From: Chloroflexota bacterium
GTDB taxonomy: Bacteria; Chloroflexota; UBA6077; FW602-bin22; JAMCWG01
Assembly (NCBI GenBank): GCA_023475235.1
Contig: JAMCWG010000175.1
Coordinates: 1-40,772, forward strand
DNA length: 40,772 nt
Reading direction: 5' to 3'
Every line of letters starts with the position of its first letter. Positions within the stretch are counted from its first letter, which is position 1. Positions 24,155-32,029 of this stretch are shown here, in pieces. A program made the translations under genes and the position numbers. The notes under the pieces are model-generated. The model ran no database searches and was not told the DNA's origin. It saw only the letters and a program-made list of their open reading frames with translations.

Positions 24155-24874
24155 TTACCCGCTTGCTTGAGAATCCCATCTATCTGGGATTTCCAGACCT
24201 GCTTCCCGCAGCCGCGCCAAGAAAGAGGTGCGCGAAGTATCTCGGTGCCGTCTCACTGCTGCAACCGCCGCATTTCCGTCCCGCGCCCTGAGCGCCTCGA
24301 GAATACCGCGATGCTCCTCTACCGACTTCTCAGAGTATGCCCCGGCCACCTTGAGGAGAAGAAATGACTTGATATGCATGTTAGCTTGCTGATACCAGGC
24401 TTGCGCCTTCCGATTGGGCCAAAGCGAAACGACGTGGCGATGGATATCGCGGTCGACCGCCGACAGATTGCGTTGCCACTCATAAGTGCCATCCCGCTGC
24501 GCCATCAGCGCGGACTCGCTGGCGATAAGCTCCTCCATACGGGCCAGAAAAGCATCGTTCACTCGCGAGATGCCCCTCTGCGCGGCTTGCTCCTCCAAGA
24601 TGCTCCGCAACTCGTAGAATTCGAGGAGCTCGCTCACGGTGGGCTCTGCCACGTAGGGACCCCGGCCGGGCCTCAGCTCTACCAGCGCCTCTCCCGCTAA
24701 ACGCTCCAGGGCCCGGTCCACCGGGGAGCGGCTGAGGCCAAGCTGAGCCGCCAGGTCGTTAGGCGATAGTCTCTCACCAGGCTTGAACTCGTGGCTTAGG
24801 ATCGCATCCAGGATGGCGCGATAGGCGGCATCCACGAAGCTTGTCTTGGCAGTCCGGAAGTCCAGGGCTCGCAT
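24155..24874 (-). CDS. GntR-family transcriptional regulator, FCD subfamily
   Basis: A 239-aa repressor/activator with an N-terminal winged helix (about 15-80; FKPGERLSPNDLAAQLGLSRSPVDRALERLAGEALVELR seen in pieces) and an FCD effector domain (about 90-225) with candidate metal or ligand residues in DRDIHRHV and EEHRGIL. FCD regulators usually bind organic acids. It heads a minus-strand run with the corrinoid stub, UroD-family gene and QueG-like gene. A palindromic site 70-100 bp upstream of the ATG may be its own operator. GGGAG lies eight bases before the ATG. Confidence 0.88.
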   Translation of the reverse strand: MRALDFRTAKTSFVDAAYRAILDAILSHEFKPGERLSPNDLAAQLGLSRSPVDRALERLAGEALVELRPGRGPYVAEPTVSELLEFYELRSILEEQAAQRGISRVNDAFLARMEELIASESALMAQRDGTYEWQRNLSAVDRDIHRHVVSLWPNRKAQAWYQQANMHIKSFLLLKVAGAYSEKSVEEHRGILEALRARDGNAAVAAVRRHRDTSRTSFLARLREAGLEIPDRWDSQASG

Positions 24875-24943
24875 TACACAGCTCCCTGTGGGCTCAGTCC
24901 ACTATTAAGCATCTACTCTGTCCCCTACCTGGACGATGATAGT

Positions 24944-24970
24944 GTCATGATGTAATTACAAAATCATGAC
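24944..24970. promoter_or_regulatory. Palindromic operator upstream of the GntR gene
   Basis: GTCATGAT (24944-24951) and ATCATGAC (24963-24970) form a perfect 8-bp inverted repeat with an 11-base spacer. The offset palindrome TGTAATTACA (24951-24960) lies between them. GntR/FCD proteins bind such AT-rich palindromes, often their own; the pairing here is inference. Confidence 0.55.
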
Positions 24971-25120
24971 CGAATTATAGGCGGCGATAATGCTGGTGTC
25001 AATCTGCCGATCCGCCTCATGATAAGTGTTACCGAAAGGGGTAAACTTGCTTCAGCAGGGTCTGCTCTTAAAATAGCGAAGCATTTTCATCCGCGGTGGT
25101 GTCCCAAAGGAACATGGGAA

Positions 25121-25479
25121 CTTTTCAAAGTCGCCGACCCAGAACCACCAGGCAATCCAAATAGCTTGCTGCTCAGAATTGACCTCACCTCCGGCCTGCG
25201 GCCACCCCTCGCCACGGCCCGCCAGAGGCGGTCTCCGTAGGTCGCCAGACTCGCCTCTGTGACCAGTTGGTGTCCGAGGCGACTCTGGCGAGCGACTCGC
25301 CGTGGCGAGGTCCGCCTTCGGCAGACGACTCGCCTCCCGCCAAGATGCCTGCGGCACTCTCGCCGTGGCGAGGGGTCGCCTTCTTTGACTGCTGGTGAGG
25401 ATGGCGGGTCTGGCGACTGGCGAGGGGCCAGGGGGTGAGGTGGACCCCAACTGCAACCAGATCACTGGACTTTGAAAAG
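25121..25479. mobile_element. Candidate 359-bp MITE-like element containing the dispersed repeat
   Basis: CTTTTCAAAGTC (25121-25132) and its exact reverse complement (25468-25479) bound a block packed with [C/G]TCGCC/GGCGA[C/G] hairpins, including the 98-bp copy B. No target-site duplication is evident and no gene lies inside. The flanks (24975-25120 and 25480-25504) show nothing else. Confidence 0.5.
25216..25313 (-). repeat. 98-bp dispersed repeat, copy B (inverted relative to copy A)
   Basis: The reverse complement matches 6871-6968 at 96 of 98 positions. The two copies lie 18.3 kb apart in opposite orientation. Confidence 0.85.
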
Positions 25480-25504
25480 GCCCTATTGCTTGAGGAGGAT
25501 TGAG

Positions 25505-25533
25505 TTGCATTCCCCCTGCTTCTCTGCTAGAAT
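25505..25533 (+). promoter_or_regulatory. tRNA-Ala promoter
   Basis: TTGCAT (25505-25510), 17 bases, TAGAAT (25528-25533) with an extended TG (TGCTAGAAT). It ends 20 bases before the tRNA. Confidence 0.75.
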
Positions 25534-25553
25534 GTTTCTTGCATCATCGAAAC

Positions 25554-25629
25554 GGGCCTGTAGCGCAGCTGGGAGCGCGCGACACTGGCAGTGTTGAGGT
25601 CAGGGGTTCGAGTCCCCTCAGGTCCACCA
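25554..25629 (+). tRNA. tRNA-Ala (anticodon GGC)
   Basis: A 76-base cloverleaf with encoded CCA. The acceptor GGGCCTG pairs with CAGGTCC and includes the G3-U70 wobble, the alanine identity element. D stem GCGC/GCGC, anticodon stem CGACA/TGTTG with loop CTGGCAG (anticodon GGC), T stem AGGGG/CCCCT with loop TTCGAGT. All stems pair. It reads GCC (and GCU) codons. Confidence 0.96.
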
Positions 25630-25648
25630 ACGGGCACAGGGGCTTTCG

Positions 25649-26044
25649 TTGCAGCAATGGCGAGTGGCCAAAGCCCAAAGGTTCCTGACAGCCGCCGAGG
25701 CTGCCTTTCAGCGAGAGGACTGGGAGACGTCTGTTTCCCGGTCCTATTATGCTGTGTATCACCTGGTGGTGGCGCTGCTCACCACGAGGGGACAGGTAAG
25801 GCGCCCGCGCTGGGATCACGACACATTGATCAACGATTTTCGTAACCAGTTCGGTCGCAGGGGGTTCCTCTTCACAAGCAAAGATGCCGATACTGTCGCT
25901 GCGATGTTTGAGGAACGATTGAAAGTAGATTATGAGCAAGAGGCCTGGACGAGCCGGACAGTCGCCAGGCGACTGAATGCGGCAAAAGACTTGTTTGATC
26001 GCTTGTTAACGGCAATCGGGGAGCGTGAGGGTGCGCAAGACTAA
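25649..26044 (+). CDS. HEPN-domain protein
   Basis: A 131-aa all-helical HEPN protein. R31-x6-H38 in RSYYAVYH matches the RX4-6H motif of HEPN ribonucleases, and AAEAAFQREDWETSVS before it is typical of the family. The TTG at 25649 is the only early start in frame, 20 bases after the tRNA CCA end, so the tRNA and this gene may share the upstream promoter. HEPN proteins of this kind are usually paired with MNT nucleotidyltransferases as toxin-antitoxin systems. Here the following gene is a different small protein overlapping by 20 bases. RNase function is inference. Confidence 0.8.
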   Translation: MQQWRVAKAQRFLTAAEAAFQREDWETSVSRSYYAVYHLVVALLTTRGQVRRPRWDHDTLINDFRNQFGRRGFLFTSKDADTVAAMFEERLKVDYEQEAWTSRTVARRLNAAKDLFDRLLTAIGEREGAQD

Positions 26045-26294
26045 GAATCGTATTCGCGACGTGGCTCAGATATACGCCGATGAGATGCGGCGCCGGTTCC
26101 CGGACCTTGAGTACGAGATAATACCCGAGCGCTGGTACGGCGCCGACGCTTGGGTTCGCCTTGGCGTATCCGCAGAAGAAGTTGAAGCGGCGACCGAGGC
26201 AAGCGTCCAGGTGAAGTTCGACCTCTACGACCGTACAGGTGTCAGTATCATCGCCACAGTAAGCGAGCATCGATATTTCGCTGAAGTGGCGTAG
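26025..26294 (+). CDS. Small protein (89 aa) paired with the HEPN gene
   Basis: GTG 26025 starts inside the HEPN gene, with a 20-base overlap, implying coupled translation. The sequence is charged and predicted alpha/beta: an N-terminal basic helix (RVRKTKNRIRDVAQIYADEM), then YEIIPERWYGADAWVRLGV, and a closing strand pair (VQVKFDLYDRTGVSIIATV). No GSx10DxD nucleotidyltransferase motif is present, so it is not the usual MNT partner. It could be an antitoxin or accessory subunit of the HEPN protein. I do not recognise the family. Confidence 0.65.
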   Translation: MRVRKTKNRIRDVAQIYADEMRRRFPDLEYEIIPERWYGADAWVRLGVSAEEVEAATEASVQVKFDLYDRTGVSIIATVSEHRYFAEVA

Positions 26295-26311
26295 CCGCAA
26301 ACGCGCCAACC

Positions 26312-26353
26312 TGCTATCATCAGGGCTAGAAGCCAGCCGGTTTCTGGCCTTTT
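26312..26353 (+). terminator. Intrinsic terminator ahead of leuS, with an overlapping extended -10
   Basis: GGCTAGAAGCC (26324-26334), loop AGCC, GGTTTCTGGCC (26339-26349) give an 11-bp stem with two G-U pairs, followed by TTTT. It would end the tRNA/HEPN transcript. TGCTATCAT (26312-26320) just before it looks like an extended -10. If used, leuS mRNA would begin with this hairpin, 22 bases before the GTG start, and it could act as an attenuator. Confidence 0.65.
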
Positions 26354-26375
26354 GTGTGTTAGGGAGTACACTTAA

Positions 26376-28847
26376 GTGGCAGAGAGATACGATCCGGTAG
26401 CCATCGAGAAGAAATGGCAGGCCCGCTGGGAGCAGACCGGCCTGTACCGGGTGACGGAGGACCCGGCGCGGCAGAAGTACTACGCGCTGGTCATGTTTCC
26501 GTATACCTCCGGCGACCTGCACATCGGCCACTGGTACAACTACGGCCCCGCCGATGCGCACGCCCGCTACAAGCGGATGTGCGGCTACAACGTCCTCGAG
26601 CCCATCGGCTTCGACGCGTTCGGCCTGCCCGCAGAGAACGCGGCCATCCGCAGCGGCATCCACCCCTTCCAGTGGACGATGCGTAACATTGAGAATATGC
26701 GTCGCCAGTTGCGGTCCATCGGCGCGATGTACGACTGGGGCCGTGAGGTGGTGACCTGCCTGCCGGAGTACTACAAATGGACCGAGTGGCTGTTCCTGCA
26801 GCTCTACAAGCACGGCCTGGCCTACAAAGCGAAGGCCGCGGCTAACTGGTGCAGCGGCTGCGCCACCGTCCTGGCCAACGAGCAGGTGGTGGAGGGGACC
26901 TGCGAGCGGTGCCACACACCGGTCGTCCGCCGCGAGCTGGAGCAGTGGTTCTTCCGCATCACCCGCTACGCCGACGAGCTGCTGGAAGACCTGGATGGGC
27001 TGGAGTGGCCGGAGCGGGTCGTCAATATGCAGCGCAACTGGATCGGCAAGAGCTATGGCGCCGAGATCGTCTTCCGCAGCGAGGCCGGCGACGCCATGCC
27101 TGTGTTCACCACCCGGCCGGACACGGTGTACGGCGTCACCTTTATGGTGCTGGCGCCGGAGCATCCCCTGGTGGAGCGGCTCACCACCCCCGACCGCCGC
27201 GCCGACGTGGAAACCTACGTCGATATGACGCGGAAAGAGACCGAGATCGAGCGGCTCTCCACCGAAAGAGAGAAGACCGGCGTCTTCACCGGCGCTTACG
27301 CCGTCAACCCGCTGAACGGCGAGCGCGTCCCCATCTGGATCGCCGACTATGTGCTGCTGACCTACGGCACCGGCACGGTGATGGGCGTGCCGGCCCACGA
27401 CGAGCGCGACTTCGCCTTCGCGAAGAAGTACGGCCTGCCCATCCCCGTGGTCATCGCCCCTTACGGCTGGCAGCAGGGCGAAGAGCTGACGGAGGCCTAC
27501 ACCGATGAAGGGATGATGGTCAACTCCGGCCCCTTCAACGGAATGCCCTCATCCGAGGGCTACGAGTGCATCTGCGACTACCTGGAAGAGCAGGGCATGG
27601 GGGGTCGCAAGGTCACCTACCGGCTGCGGGACTGGCTGGTCTCCCGGCAGCGCTACTGGGGCGCGCCCATCCCGATCATCTACTGCGACAAGTGCGGCGA
27701 GCAGCCCGTGCCGGAGGACCAGTTGCCGGTGCTGCTGCCGGAGGATGCCGAGTTCCGGCCCACCGGCGAATCGCCGCTGAAGTACCACCGCGGCTTCTAC
27801 GAGACCACCTGCCCGCAGTGCGGCGGCCCGGCGCGGCGTGAGACCGACACAATGGACACCTTCGTGTGCTCGTCCTGGTACTTCCTGCGCTACGCCAACG
27901 CCCACTACGAGGTGAGCGCGGCGGACCCGGCGGCGGTGCGCTACTGGCTGCCGGTGGACCAGTACATGGGCGGTGTGGAACACGCCGTGATGCACCTGCT
28001 CTATGCCCGGTTCTTCACCAAGGCCCTGCGGGACGTCGGCCTCATCGACTTCGGTGAGCCTTTCCTGCGACTGGCCAACCAGGGCATCATCCTGGGCGAA
28101 GACAACGAGAAGATGAGCAAGAGCCGCGGCAATGTGGTCAACCCCGACGACTATGTGCAGCGGCTGGGCGCCGATACGGTGCGGGCGTTCCTCATGTTCC
28201 TGGGCCCCTGGGACCAGGGTGGAAGCTGGAACAGCCAGGGCATCGGCGGTATCTCCCGCTTCCTGAACCGGGTGTGGAACCAGGTGCAGGCCACTATCGA
28301 CCAGGGTGAGGCGGGGCCCAAGACCAATTCCGAGCGGGCGAGGGAGGTGCGTCGGCTGACCCATAAGACCATCAAGCGGGTGACCGAGGACATAGAGAAG
28401 TTCCGCTTCAACACGATGCTGGCGGCGCTAATGGAGTTCAGTAACGGGCTGCAGCGCGTCCAGGAGGCGGGCCCGGTGGGCGGCGCGGCCTGGCGAGAGG
28501 CAATGAAGACCATACTTCTGCTGCTGGCCCCGACCGTGCCTCACTTCGCCGAGGATCTCTGGGAGCAGTTGGGCAATCCTTACAGCATCCACAATCAGGC
28601 CTGGCCGAAGTGGGACCCAGACCTGGCTGCGGACGAGCTGGTCACCGTGGTGGTCCAGGTGAACGGCAAGGTGCGCGACCGGTTGACCGTGCCCGCCGAC
28701 GCTGACGAGGCCAGCGTGCGGGAGCAGGCCCTGGCCAGCGAAAAGGTGAGGAGATTCCTCGGCGACGGAGCCGCGCCGAAGGTGGTCTACGTGCCGGGCC
28801 GGCTGGTGAACATCGTGACGGGACGGAAGCAGGGTGAGGCAGGATGA
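26376..28847 (+). CDS. leuS: LeuS, leucyl-tRNA synthetase
   Basis: Class I aminoacyl-tRNA synthetase charging tRNA-Leu, 823 aa, the normal bacterial size. Seen: HIGH at 49-52 in the PYTSGDLHIGHWYNYGP context, a zinc-ribbon pair CSGCATVL and CERCHTPV, the CP1 editing domain with TTRPDTVYGVTF and GTGTVMGVPAHDERDFAFA, the second zinc-binding region YCDKCGEQPVPE, KMSKSRGN near residue 576, and a C-terminal anticodon-binding and VQVNGKVRDRL domain. The start is GTG 26376 with AGGGAGT upstream. It immediately follows a terminator hairpin and is probably transcribed alone. Confidence 0.97.
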   Translation: MAERYDPVAIEKKWQARWEQTGLYRVTEDPARQKYYALVMFPYTSGDLHIGHWYNYGPADAHARYKRMCGYNVLEPIGFDAFGLPAENAAIRSGIHPFQWTMRNIENMRRQLRSIGAMYDWGREVVTCLPEYYKWTEWLFLQLYKHGLAYKAKAAANWCSGCATVLANEQVVEGTCERCHTPVVRRELEQWFFRITRYADELLEDLDGLEWPERVVNMQRNWIGKSYGAEIVFRSEAGDAMPVFTTRPDTVYGVTFMVLAPEHPLVERLTTPDRRADVETYVDMTRKETEIERLSTEREKTGVFTGAYAVNPLNGERVPIWIADYVLLTYGTGTVMGVPAHDERDFAFAKKYGLPIPVVIAPYGWQQGEELTEAYTDEGMMVNSGPFNGMPSSEGYECICDYLEEQGMGGRKVTYRLRDWLVSRQRYWGAPIPIIYCDKCGEQPVPEDQLPVLLPEDAEFRPTGESPLKYHRGFYETTCPQCGGPARRETDTMDTFVCSSWYFLRYANAHYEVSAADPAAVRYWLPVDQYMGGVEHAVMHLLYARFFTKALRDVGLIDFGEPFLRLANQGIILGEDNEKMSKSRGNVVNPDDYVQRLGADTVRAFLMFLGPWDQGGSWNSQGIGGISRFLNRVWNQVQATIDQGEAGPKTNSERAREVRRLTHKTIKRVTEDIEKFRFNTMLAALMEFSNGLQRVQEAGPVGGAAWREAMKTILLLLAPTVPHFAEDLWEQLGNPYSIHNQAWPKWDPDLAADELVTVVVQVNGKVRDRLTVPADADEASVREQALASEKVRRFLGDGAAPKVVYVPGRLVNIVTGRKQGEAG

Positions 28848-29358
28848 CACGGGCGGGTGCAATGGCGGGGTGCGCCCCCCGTTGCGGTCCACTTATTCAT
28901 AATATGTTACTATCTTGGCGGTGTCATATTCCCCCAGACAGCTTCCAGGCAAAGCCCCCGCCGGCGGGGATCAACCGGTTGTTCGGATCTTGAGTGGTGA
29001 CATACCTAGACTCTTACATCATGGTGCCTGATCATGCAAGACCACGCTTCACCATACCAAGGCCATATCAAAGTACCCTGCCGCAAGAGTGAAGTGCCAG
29101 TGGTTGAATTACTTCACCCCTCCGACCTCCCCTCTACACGCGGAAAGGCCTCCTGCGGTGGCTCTTTGAGGGGAAAGACGCAGTCCAGGGGTGAAGCCGC
29201 GGACTGTCCAACCGGGCCGAGGTGCCTTCGTCAGTTGTCAGATCGGACTTTGGCATGACCCTGCTGCCGAATACCTGTCTAATGCGACATTGCTAAGGTC
29301 TAGGTGGCTTGCCAATCCGCCAAATGATGCCATTTCGCCCGACACGCCCTAAGAAGGC
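28848..29358. other. Intergenic region after leuS
   Basis: No convincing gene. GCAATGGCGGGG, TGCG, then CCCCCCGTTGC (about 28859-28886) forms an imperfect G/C-rich hairpin that may stop leuS transcription, though no U-tract follows. A 74-codon plus-strand ORF at 29034 has no ribosome site or recognisable content. Confidence 0.5.
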
Positions 29359-29402
29359 TTGACAATGGTGATTAGTAACTGTAAGATACTAACAGTTACT
29401 AA
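29359..29402 (+). promoter_or_regulatory. Strong promoter with 31-bp palindromic operator
   Basis: TTGACA (29359-29364), 17 bases, TAAGAT (29382-29387). TTAGTAACTGT (29372-29382) and ACAGTTACTAA (29392-29402) form a perfect 11-bp inverted repeat with a nine-base spacer that covers the -10 and start point. This geometry fits a dimeric repressor site. Confidence 0.8.
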
Positions 29403-29417
29403 TACAGGAGGATTGCA

Positions 29418-30098
29418 GTGAACGACAGTAGCGAACGCGGATACCAGATCCGGCCAGGCCTTACTGAGGGATTGATCCTAGCTGTGTTGTCACTGCCCAA
29501 GCCGGAAAAGGTAAAGCTCATCAGCCGCCTAGTCGAAGATCCCGAGGCCCGGGGTATTTTGGGACAGTTGCTGGTAGGCATCCTCGCAAGTTCAGGGTCG
29601 TCCAATCAAGAACAACGTCCCTCAGGTGCGCTCGTTCAGAGGAATCCAGCGCGAACTCCGATCCTGACGAGCAGGGAGCACGGGGAGCAGGAGCGTCAGA
29701 AGTATATATCGGGATTGCAACATACCGGGATCGTTATCACCCGCCAAGATGGAATATGGGCTACGACCAGTTCCGGTATCCGCGTCGGCCTCGCATTCGC
29801 AACGGAACGACGGCTCAACCGCTGGTTCCTCGGCCTTAAGGAGGACGAAGTGTTGAAGGGAATGCGCGGCCGTGGAGCATGCGCGGTTCTACTATGCCAG
29901 CCCCAGTCAGGCCCGATTCTCGACTTCGTATTACCTGCTGAAGAGATTAGAACTCTTGTCAATGCCTTGTCTAAGTCACAGGGCCAGTTGAAGTTCAACG
30001 TGACACGGACGGGCAACCACTATCAACTGCTCCGTCGTGGTCAGGAGCCGCTAGACATTACCGAGTACTTGGGCAAGGCGGATATCCTCAAAGCCTAG
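29418..30098 (+). CDS. Uncharacterised protein (226 aa) under operator control
   Basis: GTG 29418 follows AGGAGG by six bases. No signal peptide or membrane segment. The N-terminal 45 residues are helical (LTEGLILAVLSLPKPEKVKL), residues 55-95 look disordered, and the C-terminal 130 residues look like a compact alpha/beta domain (GIWATTSSGIRVGLAFATE, RRLNRWFLGLKEDEVL, ACAVLLCQPQSGPILDFVLP, LKFNVTRTGNHYQLL). The WFLGL and DFVLP pattern recalls restriction-endonuclease-like folds, but I see no clear PD-(D/E)xK set, so no function is claimed. It stands alone between leuS and a repeat region, under a strong palindrome-controlled promoter. Confidence 0.75.
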   Translation: MNDSSERGYQIRPGLTEGLILAVLSLPKPEKVKLISRLVEDPEARGILGQLLVGILASSGSSNQEQRPSGALVQRNPARTPILTSREHGEQERQKYISGLQHTGIVITRQDGIWATTSSGIRVGLAFATERRLNRWFLGLKEDEVLKGMRGRGACAVLLCQPQSGPILDFVLPAEEIRTLVNALSKSQGQLKFNVTRTGNHYQLLRRGQEPLDITEYLGKADILKA

Positions 30099-30215
30099 GC
30101 CTGCAGGCCGGATACACCCTTGTCACGAACCGGGGCGAATCCGGGGTTCTGATGGGAATCGCCGACAGTGGTCTCCACCTCACCGAGTCAAAGCGCTGTC
30201 GCGGTGCTTCCCTCA

Positions 30216-30305
30216 CCCCTAGCCCCTCTCCCATTTTGGGAGAGGGGAACACCTGCCTCCGAGCGAGGAACGCCCGCCCCCCTCTCCCACAAGGAGAGAG
30301 GGGGG
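30216..30305. repeat. Pair of C-rich palindromes upstream of the broken MNT gene
   Basis: CCCCTCTCCC-ATTTT-GGGAGAGGGG (30223-30247) and CCCCCCTCTC (30277-30286) with GAGAGGGGGG (30296-30305). They resemble the CCCTCACCC...CTCTCCC repeat found in many bacterial genomes. Confidence 0.7.
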
Positions 30306-30354
30306 TTGGGGGAACGAGGGGTGTCCCGCAAGCCTGCCGGCGATTGCCGACGGA

Positions 30355-30601
30355 GTGCCGGGCGCGAGCGGGGCGTGCCGCGATGTGCGCGTGTTCGGCT
30401 CGGCGGCCCGCGGCGAAGCGACGGCCGAGAGTGATATCGATTTCTTGGTCGAATTGGAGCCAGGCCGGAGCCGGTTCGACCTTGGCGGTCTGTTGATGGA
30501 CCTGCAGGAACTGCTCGAACGTGATGTCGATGTAGTGACCGAAAAGGAGACTGCACCGGTACATCAGAGATCGGGCTCCGGCCGAGGCCAGACCGCTGTG
30601 A
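30355..30601 (+). pseudogene. Frameshifted MNT-type nucleotidyltransferase (minimal, MntA-like)
   Basis: [22 protein letters not shown] carries the GSx10DxD active-site pattern of minimal nucleotidyltransferases, followed by [15 protein letters not shown] and VDVVTEK. Near 30546 the frame breaks. Moving one base forward restores [16 protein letters not shown] and a stop at 30601, the expected family end. The usual N-terminal helix before VRVFG is also lost, the region upstream being occupied by palindromic repeats. Such proteins normally neutralise a HEPN toxin, but no HEPN gene is adjacent; the only one in the window is 4.3 kb away. Confidence 0.72.
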
Positions 30602-30622
30602 GGACGGGCCGCATTTCTTGTG

Positions 30623-31276
30623 CTACCGCGTGATGCCCAGCACCGGGTCCAGCCCGTCCATGCCTATCAGGTGCGACGTATCGTTGATCCCCAGGACTCG
30701 AGAGCCCTTTTCCGATACCTCGAGGGTACTCACTGCGGTGTTGTCCATCGCCAGCCGGCGCATGAGCTCGAGCGGGGCGCCAAACATCCGGCACAGCACC
30801 AGCCGGGTGAAGGTGCCGTGCGTGACCACGGCCATCCGCCTTGCCGCCGAGTGGCCGGCCCCGGTCCTGAGCCACTCCACGAAGTCCTCCGCCCGCTGCT
30901 CGCCGCTCTCCGGCGACTCGTCACCATAGTGCCAGTCGTCGTCGGCGAAGTCCGCCGGCAGTGTCAGACCGGGGTAGCGAGCGCGGAGCTCCCTCGCGCC
31001 CCAACAGGGATAGCCCGGTGTAGCCCGATACTCGTAGCAGCGAGGCCAGACCTCGACAGGGAGGCCAAGTACATCAGCGATGATACGGGCGGTCTCGATC
31101 GTCCGCACCATCGGGCTTGAGATAAGCCGGCCCACCTTGATGGCCTTGAGCCGTTGGGCCACCAGCCTCGCCTCGGCCTGTCCCACAGGCGTCAGCGGCG
31201 GGTTGATCGGCGCCGGGTCGTCAGGGCCGGGATGCGTGTTGTAGGACTGGCCGTGGCGCACGAGGTAAACTAGCAT
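30623..31276 (-). CDS. Histidine phosphatase family protein (phosphoglycerate-mutase-like)
   Basis: A 217-aa cytoplasmic phosphohydrolase of the branch-1 histidine phosphatase superfamily. The N-terminal YLVRHGQS carries the RHG catalytic His (H8), [12 protein letters not shown] supplies the Arg, and [10 protein letters not shown] the second His. Length is typical of GpmB/CobC-like enzymes. The substrate cannot be told from sequence; GpmB, alpha-ribazole phosphatase and broad-specificity sugar phosphatases all look like this. It lies 45 bp after the nitroreductase gene in the same direction, so the two may be co-transcribed. Confidence 0.88.
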   Translation of the reverse strand: MLVYLVRHGQSYNTHPGPDDPAPINPPLTPVGQAEARLVAQRLKAIKVGRLISSPMVRTIETARIIADVLGLPVEVWPRCYEYRATPGYPCWGARELRARYPGLTLPADFADDDWHYGDESPESGEQRAEDFVEWLRTGAGHSAARRMAVVTHGTFTRLVLCRMFGAPLELMRRLAMDNTAVSTLEVSEKGSRVLGINDTSHLIGMDGLDPVLGITR

Positions 31277-31321
31277 CCGTCATTCACTGGGCCCACGCCT
31301 AGCCACACTCCTCGATTGCTG

Positions 31322-31936
31322 CTAGCTGAACTTCTCGTAGCAGACGACGTCCGCCAACGGCTTTCGGGGGCGGGGCTCAGGCCAGGGACCGGCGGGATAG
31401 CCCACGGTCATCGCTATCGGGGCCCGCCACCCATCGGGCAGCGATAAGGCCTCGCCGACGAGCCTCTCGTCGAGCCCCGCGACCCAGCAGGTGCCCAGGC
31501 CCTCGTCCATTGCGGCCAGCGACAGGTGGTCTATGGCAATGGCCAGGTCCACCAGGAGGCTGCTCCGGCCTGGGGTTGCGCCGGCCTTCACTTCCTGCTC
31601 CGCGGTGCTGCCGTCGGTAACGAAAAGCCGCCCATCCCTGAAATAGCGGGCCCCGGCCAGCCGCTCCGCGCCGCACGCGACGATGATCACAGGGGCCTCG
31701 GCGATCCACCGCTGGACCCGCAGCTCGCCGGACGGCCGGTAGAACGCACATGCCTCGGCCAGCCTCGTTTTCGTTTCCTTGTCCCGGACGACGATGAACT
31801 TCCAGGGCTGGCGGTTGGAGCCCGATGGAGCCAGGCGCATCGCGTTGAGGAGCCTGCCCAGCACGTCGTCTGGGACGGGGTCTGGCCTGTAGTCTCTTAT
31901 GCTTCGTCGCTTCTCGATGGCTTCTATGACATTCAT
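31322..31936 (-). CDS. Nitroreductase-family FMN oxidoreductase
   Basis: A 204-aa flavoprotein of the nitroreductase fold. KRRSIRDYRPDPVP (FMN phosphate contact), MRLAPSGSNRQPWKFIVV (second FMN segment) and GLGTCWVAGLD (third) are all present. AGGAG lies ten bases before the ATG at 31936; a TTG three codons earlier is less likely. Members reduce nitroaromatics, quinones or enones or act in cofactor metabolism; the natural substrate is unknown. Confidence 0.9.
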   Translation of the reverse strand: MNVIEAIEKRRSIRDYRPDPVPDDVLGRLLNAMRLAPSGSNRQPWKFIVVRDKETKTRLAEACAFYRPSGELRVQRWIAEAPVIIVACGAERLAGARYFRDGRLFVTDGSTAEQEVKAGATPGRSSLLVDLAIAIDHLSLAAMDEGLGTCWVAGLDERLVGEALSLPDGWRAPIAMTVGYPAGPWPEPRPRKPLADVVCYEKFS

Positions 31937-32029
31937 TGCTGGCAATCTCCTGACAGTCGATCATCAACGCCGTGTCAATACGCTAAAGGCAGACCGCAAG
32001 CGCGGGCAAAACTCGAAACCTGCCGTAGC

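Noticed and set aside
25554-25629. tRNA-Ala as an integration (att) site
   Set aside because: No integrase gene and no second copy of the tRNA 3' end found in the window.
25872-27398. 508-codon minus-strand frame over HEPN and leuS
   Set aside because: Antisense to clear genes; the leuS strand has firm motifs throughout.
29034-29258. 74-codon plus-strand ORF after leuS
   Set aside because: No ribosome site, no recognisable motif, and low-quality composition.
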